A stretch of 64,000 bases of DNA from Paraglaciecola chathamensis S18K6 (lineage in GTDB: Bacteria > Pseudomonadota > Gammaproteobacteria > Enterobacterales > Alteromonadaceae): assembly GCA_000314955.1 (NCBI GenBank), contig BAEM01000059.1:90317-154316 (forward strand). Direction: 5' to 3'. Positions 18,873-28,219 of the stretch are shown piece by piece. The notes under the pieces were generated by a model. It ran no database searches and was not told where the DNA came from. It saw only the letters and a list, made by a program, of their open reading frames with translations. Numbering within the stretch: the first letter of the stretch is position 1; every line of letters begins with the position of its first letter. The translations under genes and the position numbers were made by a program.

Positions 18873-19555
18873 ATCGTGCGCCCCTCAGTTAAAGGTAGTT
18901 GTCTATCAGCTGGCTCATAGCAGTAAGAAGGTCGCATCCAGCTTAAGAAAAATGGCAAAATGGACTGAATGGTAGAAAACAGGCTTTACTTTCTCTTACT
19001 GTGCTAGAAACAAGTTTAGGTGTTATTCGCTATAGCTTTAGCAGTTTTTGAGCCATATAATTTGCTTAAGTGCGAAGATGTTGGTAGTAGCGGGAAGGTT
19101 AATCTAATGTATTGTTACTTAACGTTTTTTAATTTCTCTTTTTCCGTTTATAAATAAAAAAGTTAAAATCTCAGGGCTCAGAATATAGTAATGAATAGAA
19201 GTTAAGGTAATAAACGAATATGTGTCACCTTTTTCCGACTCTCCACACAAAAGTACTGAAAATTGCTAATAAAAAGTGAGTGGGAGGTGGCTGTGTATTA
19301 TATATTAGCTAGGTGGTTTACGTGACCGCAGCTTCACTAACGGTTTTTAGTGTTTCGAAGATAAGAGTCTTTCTTAGCATACTCTCTTCGAAAACAAGAG
19401 GCTGCACGTAGTAGTAGAGTCCCAAAGCGTTAATCAAATCTCTCCTAGGCGGGAATATAAAAACTATCCCATCAATACCTGTCTTAGTCATTGAACTACT
19501 GGTGGGGCTTAATATCGTATAAGCTGATAGATACTCCCATTGTTTAGGTTGTAGT
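18873..19555. other. Intergenic region, nothing recognised
   Basis: About 680 bases between two leftward genes. It should hold the promoter of the acyltransferase gene and the 3' end of the sulfotransferase transcript. I see no open frame worth calling, no repeat shared with the rest of the window, and no convincing RNA structure. Confidence 0.5.
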
Positions 19556-20179
19556 TCAGCTTTTTACCATTCTTTTGAGCTTTCTTAAAACTTTGCGCAC
19601 AAATGATTTTTTGTGAGCGGCGACATTTTGTTTTGGAAAGGGGGTTGCAGGTATAGGCATTTCGAGAAAAGGGCATAATTTTTCCCATCCATCCCCTTGC
19701 GTGACATCAAACACTAACAGTTCGCTTTCTCTGCTCTCGAAGTGTTTAGTGACCTGCTGATAATGATTGTTAAATTGTTTTGTCCAACCCTCTCTATCAA
19801 TTGTAAGCCATTGGATATCCGCGTCTGGGTTTTTTCTTTTTCTTTCTTGGTTTCGTATCACATGTTTTTCGCGGCTATTGAGCCAGCCATCTAAGTCCCT
19901 AATATTCAGTATGAATTTACTGTTTGGGTACTGTTTATCAAACTCTTTTACGATATCAACGGTTGAAGGCCCTAAATCCCAATCTGAGAATGCCTCATAG
20001 TGCTCCAACCCCTTGAGTATGTTATTACCAGCGAGATAATTGCTTTGAATAATATCCTTAATATTTCTCTCTTCTGCGCCCTTAAAATGCACGCTTTTTA
20101 TACCCAATATTAAAAACGCGTCATGCAAAGAGGATGTTCCCGTTTTATTTAACCCGACACAAAATATCTTTTTGTTCAT
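19556..20179 (-). CDS. Sulfotransferase family protein
   Basis: A 207-residue cytoplasmic protein. The N-terminal KIFCVGLNKTGTSSLHDAF (motif at residues 9-18) is the 5'-phosphosulfate-binding loop that holds PAPS. The middle segment PNSKFILNIRDLDGWLNSRE matches the 3'-phosphate-binding region, and LLVFDVTQGDGWEKLCPFL is the usual C-terminal part of this short bacterial class. It should transfer sulfate from PAPS to a hydroxyl, here most likely on an EPS sugar or its lipid-linked precursor. The location among acyl- and pyruvyl transferases supports a polysaccharide-decorating role. A sulfatase is encoded in the mannan locus but is not obviously linked to it. Confidence 0.85.
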   Translation of the reverse strand: MNKKIFCVGLNKTGTSSLHDAFLILGIKSVHFKGAEERNIKDIIQSNYLAGNNILKGLEHYEAFSDWDLGPSTVDIVKEFDKQYPNSKFILNIRDLDGWLNSREKHVIRNQERKRKNPDADIQWLTIDREGWTKQFNNHYQQVTKHFESRESELLVFDVTQGDGWEKLCPFLEMPIPATPFPKQNVAAHKKSFVRKVLRKLKRMVKS

Positions 20180-20884
20180 CTTATTTCGTCCACTATCGTT
20201 AACCTGTTGGGCAACTGCGCTTTATTCCACATGCACTCGTTTGTACTCAATTTTCTAGTTTTTTGAAGGTGTGTGCAGATGAAAGCAAGGTCTGCGCCAA
20301 AGCCAAAATACTTCGCCCTTGGCTCGAGTGAAGAGTTGAGTAGGGCCGAGTGTAGCATCTATATTTAGCGCTAACGTAAGAGCTCGGATCACGGTTTTAA
20401 AGGGGAGGTGGCGGCTTTTAAATCTAGTTTAGGCTTGTGGTTGAGAGGGGCGTTTACGGGCGATATACAATTAATAACAAGGCTGCTTTTCTCGGTAGCT
20501 TAATCATCACGCTGAAAACCTGATTCGACTGCGCATATCTTTGTCGAAATGGTCTGCTTTTAGAGACTGCTTCTCGCCTGTTTGTAATAGTTACAATGTG
20601 TTTGTCGCGAGTGTGCCCCTGCTAACCCAAATCAATTACAAACTTAGAATAACGTACAGGGCCCAATTCTAAAGGCTTAGCTGCATGCTAACTACGCCCA
20701 TATTTCTCCTCTTATATTTGTGATGCAAGCTTAAAAAGCTGGTACATGCATTGCTGAACCAGTATTGCGGTGTCGTGCATGACGAGTGTAAACGACGACG
20801 AAGTATTTTTCAGGTCATGGCAGTTAACCGCAAAGCGAACAGTTTCGTGAAACCGACTTTGCGCTAAATATAAGGGGTAGGAAA
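20180..20884. other. Intergenic region between divergent genes, nothing recognised
   Basis: About 700 bases between the leftward sulfotransferase and the rightward ExoV-like gene. It must carry both promoters. No supported open frame, repeat or RNA motif is seen. Confidence 0.5.
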
Positions 20885-21706
20885 TTGAATTTATTTAGAA
20901 AGAAAGTCGATGACAGACGTTATCAAAACGAGTTTGAAAGTAAGGCTCAGTCGCTGGCCTATTATTGGCAACCTAAGACGAAAGCACCGAATATTGGCGA
21001 TTATTTAGCCTTAGATACAGTGCAACAAATGCTGCATTTAAAAAACAAATCTGTGCTGGATAAGCTCAATTCTTCCAATAAGTTATTATCAATAGGTTCA
21101 GTACTGCACTTTGCTGAAAATAACGATGTGCTATGGGGGACAGGTAGAAACGGTAAGGTAAGAGAAGATATGCACCGTTTCGAAAAGTTAGACGTAAGAG
21201 CCGTTCGCGGTCCATTAACGCGAGAATATTTAATTTCTAAAGGGATCGAGTGCCCAGAGGTGTATGGCGACCCAGCAATTTTAACGCCCCACTTTTATTC
21301 AGAGCAACTTGTGTGTCCTGAGGGGCCCAGCCAAGAGTGCGTTATTGTTCCTCAACTAAACGATGATATGAATTTTTACGCCGGATACGAAGAGCTTTTG
21401 GTTTCACCAAGGTTGTATCCTGGTGATTTTATTAAAGCTATTTTGAAAGGTAAAACCGTCATTAGCTCAAGCCTTCATGGTGTTATTCTAGCTGAGGCCT
21501 ATGGCAGAAACGCAATTTTCCTTGATTCAGGTAGTGGTGAAACGCAGTTCAAATATGAAGATTACTATTCAGGCACAGGCAGAGATTCATACCACAGAGT
21601 CAGTGAGATCGAAGAAGCGAAAACCTTAGTATCGCAACCGATCCCTGATTTAAAAGCTCGTCAGAATGCGCTTGTAGACGCTTTTCCTTATGATTTGTGG
21701 GAATAG
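20885..21706 (+). CDS. Polysaccharide pyruvyl transferase family protein (ExoV-like)
   Basis: A 273-residue protein of the pyruvyl transferase family, closer to the ExoV type than the enzyme at 1532-2668. Signatures are the N-terminal YYWQPKTKAPNIGDYLALDT (the NxGD motif), the central SIGSVLHFA and VWGTG-like VLWGTGR, VRAVRGPLTREYL, YGDPAILTPHFY, and the C-terminal ISSSLHGVILAEAYGRNAIF. It should add pyruvate ketals to an EPS sugar with phosphoenolpyruvate as donor. The only suitable start is a TTG at 20885 with a GGGG/AGG-rich leader; the nearby ATG is out of frame. It lies about 200 bases before an acyltransferase-SGNH gene on the same strand. Confidence 0.85.
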   Translation: MNLFRKKVDDRRYQNEFESKAQSLAYYWQPKTKAPNIGDYLALDTVQQMLHLKNKSVLDKLNSSNKLLSIGSVLHFAENNDVLWGTGRNGKVREDMHRFEKLDVRAVRGPLTREYLISKGIECPEVYGDPAILTPHFYSEQLVCPEGPSQECVIVPQLNDDMNFYAGYEELLVSPRLYPGDFIKAILKGKTVISSSLHGVILAEAYGRNAIFLDSGSGETQFKYEDYYSGTGRDSYHRVSEIEEAKTLVSQPIPDLKARQNALVDAFPYDLWE

Positions 21707-21902
21707 TGGTCACGTGCAAAGCACGATTAAGCACATATGAGGTCATTGCTATCGGAGCTTTTGGGTGATAAAAATTGAGATGTAACTTCAATTATCAGCG
21801 AATTGTATATAGCATTTAAGCTAACGACAGTATGTCGGCAGACCTTGGTAGCAGTGGCTCTCGAAGTTACAAATTTTGTTATTTACTTAAAGTTAAGAGC
21901 CT

Positions 21903-23747
21903 ATGAAATTCAGGGAAGATATCAACGCGTTGCGGGCTATTGCCGTTATTGCGGTAGTAATATTTCATTTTAATCACGCATGGTTGTCAGGCGGCTTCGC
22001 GGGAGTAGACGTATTCTTTGTCATATCTGGCTTTTTGATGACGATGATTATCGTCAAAGGGTTAGAGCGAGAAAACTTCTCGATAATTGCGTTTTATAAA
22101 GCAAGAGTTAGGCGAATCATTCCGGCTTTAGCCTTTCTCTGCTTCGCTCTAATGGTGCTAGGGTGCTTTTTGTTATCCCCTATTGATTACCTGAATATGG
22201 GTAAACACACCTCAGCAAGTTTAACCTTCACTTCAAATTTCGTGTATTGGAAAGAATCAAATTACTTCGACGCATCATCAATTGAAAAGTGGCTATTGCA
22301 CACTTGGAGCCTATCTGTAGAGTGGCAGTTTTACTTACTGTACCCTGTGGTTCTGGTTGTATTAAATAAGTTTTTGAATTTAAAGCAGCTTAAGTTATTG
22401 CTGGTGGCTGCTACCATTCTAGCGGTGCTCCTTTCCATTTACGTCACATCTAATACCAGCAGGGCTGCATATTTCTTGTTACCTACTCGGGCTTGGCAAA
22501 TGCTTGCTGGGGGATTGGTCTTTTTATATCCCATTGCTCTGGGTCCAAAAGCGAAGAGCTTTGGTTTAACGTTTGGCTTAGGGTTAATCGTATTGTCATT
22601 TTTCTTATTCTCCGCTGAAACGCCTTGGCCTGGTTACGCAGCATTGCTTCCCATAATTGGTGCTTGTTTAGTTTTGGTTTCAAATAATGGCGAGTCGGTA
22701 TTGGTTGATAACAGGGTATGCCATTTAATAGGTAAATGGTCTTATTCCATCTACTTATGGCATTGGCCGATCATTGTTGCTGGTTTTTATTTCTCACTAG
22801 GGGAAAATTGGTGGGTGATTGGCTTACCGCTTTCAGTTTTTTTAGGGGCGCTTAGTTTTAAATTTATAGAGTCGAAAACGTTAGCTGATTATGGTCTTAA
22901 TAAAGGTAGATATTTGTTAAAGCCATTACCTGCAGCTTCGATTCTTGCTGTATTTTCACTTGTGGTTTTTCAAACGAACGGGCTTTTAAATCGACTAGCT
23001 GAGCCAGAGCGAACATTAATTGCATCTGCTATCGCAGCTAAAGAAGACTGGAGCTACCCCGAGGCAAATAAAATCATAGGCCCTCTCAAAGTCAGATTAA
23101 TAAGCGGGAAAACAGATAAGAATATCTTGATCCTTGGCTCTAGCCACGCAGAGCAGCTATACCCATATGTGAAAAGCCTAGACTCGGATTACAACGTTTA
23201 TTTTTTAACTAATGGTGGGTGCCTAGCAACGCCATCTATGAAGCACCCCAAATGGAACTGCGATAATCTACAGAAATATCAGCTTCTGCTGGATAATGTC
23301 AAATTTGACAAGATTGTGACTACTTTTTTTAATTTCGACGTTTATCTTTCTGACAATGATACGAAAAGACAGCAACAATTTGCGACTAGAACCAAGGAGT
23401 ACGACATTTTTCTATCTAACCTAAAAGCAGCCTCGAAAGAAATTTATCTTATTTTAGGTGAGCCGAGAGGGGAGGAGTTTAACCCGCCGGCGGCAATTCG
23501 ACATGGGCTAAAAGACTTCATGACTGAAGAAGACACTCGAAAGACATACGCTATTCATCAAAAAGCACTGAGCCATTTCACTGAATTAGATGGTATTAAC
23601 ATAATAGACCCAATCGAACACCTGTGCAGTGAAGGTATTTGCAGAACCAGCAATCATGAGCAGGGCTTTTTCTACCGAGACAACAATCATATGCGGCCTT
23701 GGTATGCGGTTAAAAGCTTGACTTACTTAGAGGATATATTTCGTTGA
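21903..23747 (+). CDS. O-acyltransferase of the OafA type with C-terminal SGNH domain
   Basis: A 614-residue inner-membrane protein of the same two-domain design as the gene at 4866-6767. It starts MKFREDINALRAIAVIAVVI, has the acyltransferase-3 helices up to about residue 340 with RVRRIIPAL and the WLLHTWSLSVEWQF motif, then a periplasmic SGNH-like domain with block I at NILILGSSHAEQL and a C-terminal DNNHMRPWY. It should O-acetylate a surface glycan. Sequence divergence from the first copy suggests a different sugar position rather than a recent duplication. An AAGAG stretch precedes the ATG. Confidence 0.9.
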   Translation: MKFREDINALRAIAVIAVVIFHFNHAWLSGGFAGVDVFFVISGFLMTMIIVKGLERENFSIIAFYKARVRRIIPALAFLCFALMVLGCFLLSPIDYLNMGKHTSASLTFTSNFVYWKESNYFDASSIEKWLLHTWSLSVEWQFYLLYPVVLVVLNKFLNLKQLKLLLVAATILAVLLSIYVTSNTSRAAYFLLPTRAWQMLAGGLVFLYPIALGPKAKSFGLTFGLGLIVLSFFLFSAETPWPGYAALLPIIGACLVLVSNNGESVLVDNRVCHLIGKWSYSIYLWHWPIIVAGFYFSLGENWWVIGLPLSVFLGALSFKFIESKTLADYGLNKGRYLLKPLPAASILAVFSLVVFQTNGLLNRLAEPERTLIASAIAAKEDWSYPEANKIIGPLKVRLISGKTDKNILILGSSHAEQLYPYVKSLDSDYNVYFLTNGGCLATPSMKHPKWNCDNLQKYQLLLDNVKFDKIVTTFFNFDVYLSDNDTKRQQQFATRTKEYDIFLSNLKAASKEIYLILGEPRGEEFNPPAAIRHGLKDFMTEEDTRKTYAIHQKALSHFTELDGINIIDPIEHLCSEGICRTSNHEQGFFYRDNNHMRPWYAVKSLTYLEDIFR

Positions 23748-23842
23748 ATTGCCTGTTTATACCGAGATATATCGTTATTTTTGTGGCGCGCATATATTAA
23801 TAGTTTGAACAGCGATTCTCAGAATAAAAAAAGCAGCTAAAT

Positions 23843-23886
23843 AAAAGCCCCGAATAATCGGATGTTGTAATGACTAGGGGGCTTTT
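23843..23886. terminator. Bidirectional terminator between convergent genes
   Basis: AAAAGCCCC and GGGGCTTTT form a 9-bp stem with A-run and T-run outer edges, separated by about 26 bases. It lies between the rightward acyltransferase-SGNH gene and the leftward golvesin-domain gene, so it can serve both. Confidence 0.6.
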
Positions 23887-23931
23887 CTAGGTGTTATGTA
23901 AGTACGCCTTAAGCGGCGTACTGCCATAAGC

Positions 23932-24510
23932 TTACTTACGGCGTAAACGAAATACTGCAGCGGCTGCGCCTAGCAATACAAGCAATGTTCCAGGGGCTGG
24001 AACGTCAGTCGGTGCACTAGGGTTAGCAGAAACGAACGTGAAGCGCACTGCATCGGCAATTATGTTTTGACCTGATGTAGAGTTACTGTCGTCGATCATG
24101 ACTGACGCGCCACTAAGATCAAAGCTATATTCACCTAGGTCGTTCCAAACCGTGCCATTAAGTAACTGGTTGACGACTAAGTCAGATGTAGTCGAACCAG
24201 AGTCAATGGTGACTGCGGCGTTATCAGCACGCGTCGGGCCTGAGGTCCACATCATTTCCACTTTCCAAATACCAGCAACCCAATCGCTGCTACCTGTTGG
24301 ATCCCACAGACCGAAATCGCCGGGAGAGTCCCTTGTATCGGCCATGTAATTATCGCCAAAATAACCAGGCTCATAGGTGCTCAAGTTAAGGCCGCTTGAG
24401 CTAAAGCCTGCATCTGTGTTGTCAACAGTAATCACCGCTGCATTGGCGGCAACAGAGGTAGTTAACAATGCACCAGCAGCTAAACGGGTAAATATACGTC
24501 TTAAATCCAT
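23932..24510 (-). CDS. PEP-CTERM-like secreted protein made of a golvesin/xanthan-lyase C-terminal-like domain
   Basis: A 192-residue secreted protein. Residues 1-24 are a signal peptide (LAAGALLTTSVAANA). Residues 26-160 resemble the golvesin C-terminal-like, or xanthan-lyase CBD-like, domain: VDNTDAGFSSSGLNLST, then PGYFGDNYMAD, the WKVEMMWTSGPTRADNAAV segment, VVNQLLNGTVWNDLGEYSF, and the closing IIADAVRFTFV. The C-terminus has VPAPGTLLVLLGAAAAVF followed by RLRRK, a PEP-CTERM-type tail with PAP in place of PEP. It thus looks like a surface-sorted carbohydrate-binding module. Its place at the edge of the EPS cluster suggests that it binds the polymer made here; that is inference. Confidence 0.75.
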   Translation of the reverse strand: MDLRRIFTRLAAGALLTTSVAANAAVITVDNTDAGFSSSGLNLSTYEPGYFGDNYMADTRDSPGDFGLWDPTGSSDWVAGIWKVEMMWTSGPTRADNAAVTIDSGSTTSDLVVNQLLNGTVWNDLGEYSFDLSGASVMIDDSNSTSGQNIIADAVRFTFVSANPSAPTDVPAPGTLLVLLGAAAAVFRLRRK

Positions 24511-25205
24511 TTTATTGTTCCTACTAAGTTAAAATACGACATGTCTAACTGATTGAATTTTCTAATAAATGAAATTCAGCCTCTTAGACTAAAGTCTAGA
24601 AAAGCAAAAAACGGGCCTTTATAATTTATCTATATTTTACAATTGGTTATTGTGATTTTAGGTGCAAATGAATTTTAAGTGTAAAATTATCCGACATTAT
24701 CTGGTGCAGGGTGTATGAAAATTGCTAACAAATTCGTACAATTATTGTACTAAAGATGGCAGCTAGGAATTGCTGGTTAGCCGAAAAGTGATACGAGCTT
24801 AGTCCATATCGATGACTGAGTGAGCAGTGATTATAGCTGAAAGTAAATTAATTTTTGCTGGCTTAAATATACATGCTGTAGCCATACGTATTGTCTCGCC
24901 AATTATGATTAATAAATTATAACTACGCCTATCTTTACTAGCTTGATACAGCCAGTATTGGGTGTGCTTGTAAATCATTCAAAAATAGAGCACAAAGCTG
25001 ACTAAAACTTTTCAAACACAAGGGCTTCTGCATCAGACGCTTAATTATCTAAAATCTAGTGGATGACTTATCGCATAAATGAAGCAGTGGCGTGCGTGAT
25101 ATTGCAAATTGCCTTGATACTTTAACCACAGTTAAAAAATCGCTAAGGTACTGATGTGAATAGCGATAAACATGACAACAAATAATCATAACAAGAGGCT
25201 CTGGG
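24511..25205. other. Intergenic region between divergent genes, nothing recognised
   Basis: About 695 A/T-rich bases carrying the promoters of the leftward golvesin-domain gene and the rightward metalloprotease. No open frame with a plausible product and no repeat shared with other parts of the window were seen. Confidence 0.5.
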
Positions 25206-27602
25206 ATGTTGGTATCAAGTAGTAGAGGCGTTATTTTTTTATTGAGTGCGCTAGTGTACTTAGTGGCAGGTGTGGCGAATGCGCAAGACATTAGCGAATT
25301 TACTGCCGGGATGGAGCACAAAGCTGGCTTTTTTGATTTTTATTATGACGGCGAGAACGACAAAGTTTATGTAAACATTGATAAATTGGCCCAGCCGTTT
25401 TTGTTTCAAAGCAGTATGCCACAAGGCATTGGGTCGAACGATATCGGTCTTGATCGTGGCCAGTTGGGAGAAACACGATTAGTGGAATTTCAGCGCTTTG
25501 GCAACAAGGTGCTACTTAAACAGCTAAACACCGTATATCGCGCTAGTTCAACCAACCCAGCAGAGCAGGCCAGTATTGATGAAGCCTTTGCAGACTCAGT
25601 GTTGGTGGGCTTACCCGTTGTAGCGTCCAGCAGCGATAGTGTGCTGGTGGATTACACGGATTTTCTACTCTCTGATATACACCAAATTGGCGACCGCTTA
25701 AGCGCAACCAAGCAAGGTAGTTACAAACCTGACGCGAGCCGCAGCGGCGTATACGTTGCCCGTAGTAAGGCCTTCGTTGATAACACCGAGCTTGAGGCAT
25801 TGGTGACTTTCGGCGGCACTAAACCTGGGGAGTACGTGAAGCAAGTTACCCCTGCGCCGAAAAGTATTTCGGTGCATTTGCATCATTCGCTAATTCGATT
25901 GCCTGATGATAAATACCAACCACGTCAATTTGCACCTTTTTCAGGTTATTGGGCGCTGGGTTATCAGGATTATTCTGCCCCTATTGATCAGAGTATGAAT
26001 ACCCAGTTTATCCCTCGTCATCGTCTTTCTAAGAAAAACCCTAAGGCTAAAGTGAGTGAGGCGGTTGAGCCTATCGTATATTACCTTGACCCTGGCATAC
26101 CTGAACCTGTGCTAGGCGCATTGCTCGATGGCGCACGCTGGTGGGATCAGGCATTCACCGACATAGGTTACAAAAATGCCTTTCAAGTGAAAATTCTGCC
26201 CAAAGGGGCTGACCCAATGGACGTACGTTATAACGTGATCCAGTGGGTACACAGAGCGACTCGTGGTTGGTCTTATGGCAGCTCAGTGGTTGACCCGCGC
26301 ACAGGAGAGATCATTAAAGGTCATGTGACTCTGGGCTCACTGCGGGTACGTCAAGATTATTTAATTGCCCTTGGTTTAACCAGCCCGTTTACCGGGCAAG
26401 CAATAGATACCCAAGCACAAAAAGACATGGCTTTAGCACGTATTCGCCAGTTGTCAGCACATGAAGTAGGGCACACGTTAGGCATTGCCCACAACTTTGC
26501 CGCCAGTGAATATGGCCGTGAATCGGTGATGGATTATCCACATCCGTTCATTACCCTGAAAAACGGCAAAATTAGTTTAGAGGACGCCTATGCCACAGGC
26601 ATGGGCAAATGGGACAATTACGTTATCGCCTATGGATATCAGACCTATGAAACAGCACAAGAAGAAGCTAAAGGATTAAAGGCGCTTGTTACCCAAGCAA
26701 GAGCCAGCGGCATGCGTTATCAATCTGATCCGGATGCCAGACCCTTGCACGCAGCGAACCCATCAGGCAATTTGTGGGACAGCGGCGCCGACGCAGTAGC
26801 TGAGCTTGAACGCATCAGTGAGGTGCGCAAGGTTGCCCTAGAGCAATTCGGCATCAACAGTATTCCCACTGGTAATACGTTGTCTTCATTAGAAGAGCGC
26901 TTAGTACCCATTTATTTGCTACATCGCTATCAGCTTGATGCGGTAGCCAAAGTAATAGGCGGTGTGGACTATGAGTACGAAAGTAAGGGTGACTATGCTC
27001 AGCCCAAAGGGGCCAAGGTGGTTAACAGCAAAGCGCAAAGCGCCGCGCTTGATTCGCTGCTCGATACTTTGCAGCCAAGTTATTTAACCTTGCCTGAGCA
27101 TATTGTTAGCTTGATACCACCAAAAGCCTACGGCGAGTCGCGTAATCGAGAAAGCTTTAACGGCCGCACCGGCCTTACCTTTGACCCAATATCAGCCGCA
27201 GAATCAGCAGCAAATTACAGTTTAACCTTGTTGCTTCAGCCTCAACGCTTAAATCGTTTGGCTAGCCAGCACGGCATGAATAAAGACGCACCAGGGGTTA
27301 GCAGTGTTATTTCGGCCTTATTGGCACGCAGCTTAAAACAAGAAAGTGACAGTCAACTTGCTCGGCGTATTAATTATGTGGTGCTTGATGGATTGGTAAA
27401 CATATTAGCTAACCCAACGCTGGCACCAGAAGTGAGTGCTACGATTGAGCTGCAATTACGGGATCTAACGAAATGGCTAAATAGTATGAAAAAACGCGGG
27501 CAGAATCAGATACTAGCCGAGCAACTCAAGCAGTATTGGCAGACAGGGCAGTGGCAATCGCCCTTTGAGGCAAAACCACTACCGCCAGGTTCGCCAATCT
27601 AG
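25206..27602 (+). CDS. Secreted zinc-dependent metalloprotease (DUF5117/DUF4953 type)
   Basis: A 798-residue exported protein. A signal peptide covers residues 1-26 (LLSALVYLVAGVANAQ). The catalytic zincin motif is HEVGHTLGIAHNF near residue 420, with the third ligand region in SVMDYP shortly after (a Met-turn-like MDYP). The N-terminal third with the QSSMPQGIGSNDIGLDRGQL segment corresponds to the DUF5117-like domain, and the C-terminal part is helical. Family members are large periplasmic or extracellular proteases of unknown substrate, common in Alteromonadales and Bacteroidetes. It is monocistronic and is followed by hairpins. Confidence 0.85.
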   Translation: MLVSSSRGVIFLLSALVYLVAGVANAQDISEFTAGMEHKAGFFDFYYDGENDKVYVNIDKLAQPFLFQSSMPQGIGSNDIGLDRGQLGETRLVEFQRFGNKVLLKQLNTVYRASSTNPAEQASIDEAFADSVLVGLPVVASSSDSVLVDYTDFLLSDIHQIGDRLSATKQGSYKPDASRSGVYVARSKAFVDNTELEALVTFGGTKPGEYVKQVTPAPKSISVHLHHSLIRLPDDKYQPRQFAPFSGYWALGYQDYSAPIDQSMNTQFIPRHRLSKKNPKAKVSEAVEPIVYYLDPGIPEPVLGALLDGARWWDQAFTDIGYKNAFQVKILPKGADPMDVRYNVIQWVHRATRGWSYGSSVVDPRTGEIIKGHVTLGSLRVRQDYLIALGLTSPFTGQAIDTQAQKDMALARIRQLSAHEVGHTLGIAHNFAASEYGRESVMDYPHPFITLKNGKISLEDAYATGMGKWDNYVIAYGYQTYETAQEEAKGLKALVTQARASGMRYQSDPDARPLHAANPSGNLWDSGADAVAELERISEVRKVALEQFGINSIPTGNTLSSLEERLVPIYLLHRYQLDAVAKVIGGVDYEYESKGDYAQPKGAKVVNSKAQSAALDSLLDTLQPSYLTLPEHIVSLIPPKAYGESRNRESFNGRTGLTFDPISAAESAANYSLTLLLQPQRLNRLASQHGMNKDAPGVSSVISALLARSLKQESDSQLARRINYVVLDGLVNILANPTLAPEVSATIELQLRDLTKWLNSMKKRGQNQILAEQLKQYWQTGQWQSPFEAKPLPPGSPI

Positions 27603-27624
27603 CGCTTCGTTTGCATATCTGAAT

Positions 27625-27646
27625 AACCACTGTATTTACAGTGGTT
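27625..27646. terminator. Hairpin after the metalloprotease gene
   Basis: AACCACTGTA and TACAGTGGTT form a near-continuous 10-bp palindrome 23 bases after the protease stop. It lacks a strong T-run, so it may be a weak terminator or processing site. Confidence 0.4.
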
Positions 27647-27673
27647 TACTACTTCGCTAGATTCGCTAGAGTG

Positions 27674-27715
27674 CTAAATCAAGAGAAGTTCACTGCAAAG
27701 TGAGTCTTGATTTAG
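27674..27715. terminator. Long hairpin at the end of the STAS-like gene
   Basis: CTAAATCAAGA and TCTTGATTTAG are perfect 11-base arms, with an inner CACT/AGTG pairing that extends the stem. The structure overlaps the TAA stop of the leftward gene at 27712 and lies between convergent genes, so it probably terminates transcription from one or both sides. Confidence 0.5.
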
Positions 27716-28128
27716 CCTTGTGTGTTGGCAACTTCTTCCCGTAGCCATGCTTTCGCTTTTTGTTCATCATCGAAAAACGCATGCTTTAAGGACGTTCGTT
27801 GGTATATGCCCTCCCAGAACTGTTCTGACACTGCCTTGTATTGCACATCATCAAATACCACAGCGGTGGCGACTAGGCTCATATTTTCCGCTTGCTTGAT
27901 TGATTCGACCAACATGCCTGATGCTTCAGGGGGCAAAAGAGGTTCGCCACTTAATATGGTCAAGCTTGCCCAAGGTTTGCCGCACAATTGTAGGCGGTAT
28001 TCGTTTACTTCGCGCTGATATTGCAACACCATTTCGGTGTTAGCAGGGCCGCGGGCACGTATCACCATTAGGTTTGGCTCAATACATATTTGTAACGTAC
28101 CGTGCACCGCGAAACTTCTATTTACCAT
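27712..28128 (-). CDS. Small conserved protein with SpoIIAA/STAS-like fold (putative)
   Basis: A 138-residue cytoplasmic protein with no signal peptide or membrane helix. The pattern of a strand (LQICIEPNLMVIRARG), a helix (NTEMVLQYQREVNEYRLQL), a strand (WASLTILSG), a helix (PPEASGMLVESIKQA), a strand (LVATAVVFDD) and a final helix (FDDEQKAKAWLREE) resembles SpoIIAA-like or STAS-like proteins. The C-terminal FFDDEQKAKAWL motif is usual in that group. Function is unknown. It lies just upstream of hemN on the same strand and about 90 bases after its end, but is probably not functionally tied to it. Confidence 0.6.
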   Translation of the reverse strand: MVNRSFAVHGTLQICIEPNLMVIRARGPANTEMVLQYQREVNEYRLQLCGKPWASLTILSGEPLLPPEASGMLVESIKQAENMSLVATAVVFDDVQYKAVSEQFWEGIYQRTSLKHAFFDDEQKAKAWLREEVANTQG

Positions 28129-28219
28129 TAAACCTATTCCTTTGATTTATATCAAATTGCCTAGTAGGTATAACACAGTTTTTCGATTCGCACCTGTTCT
28201 AGTCCCAATTAATAACGGG

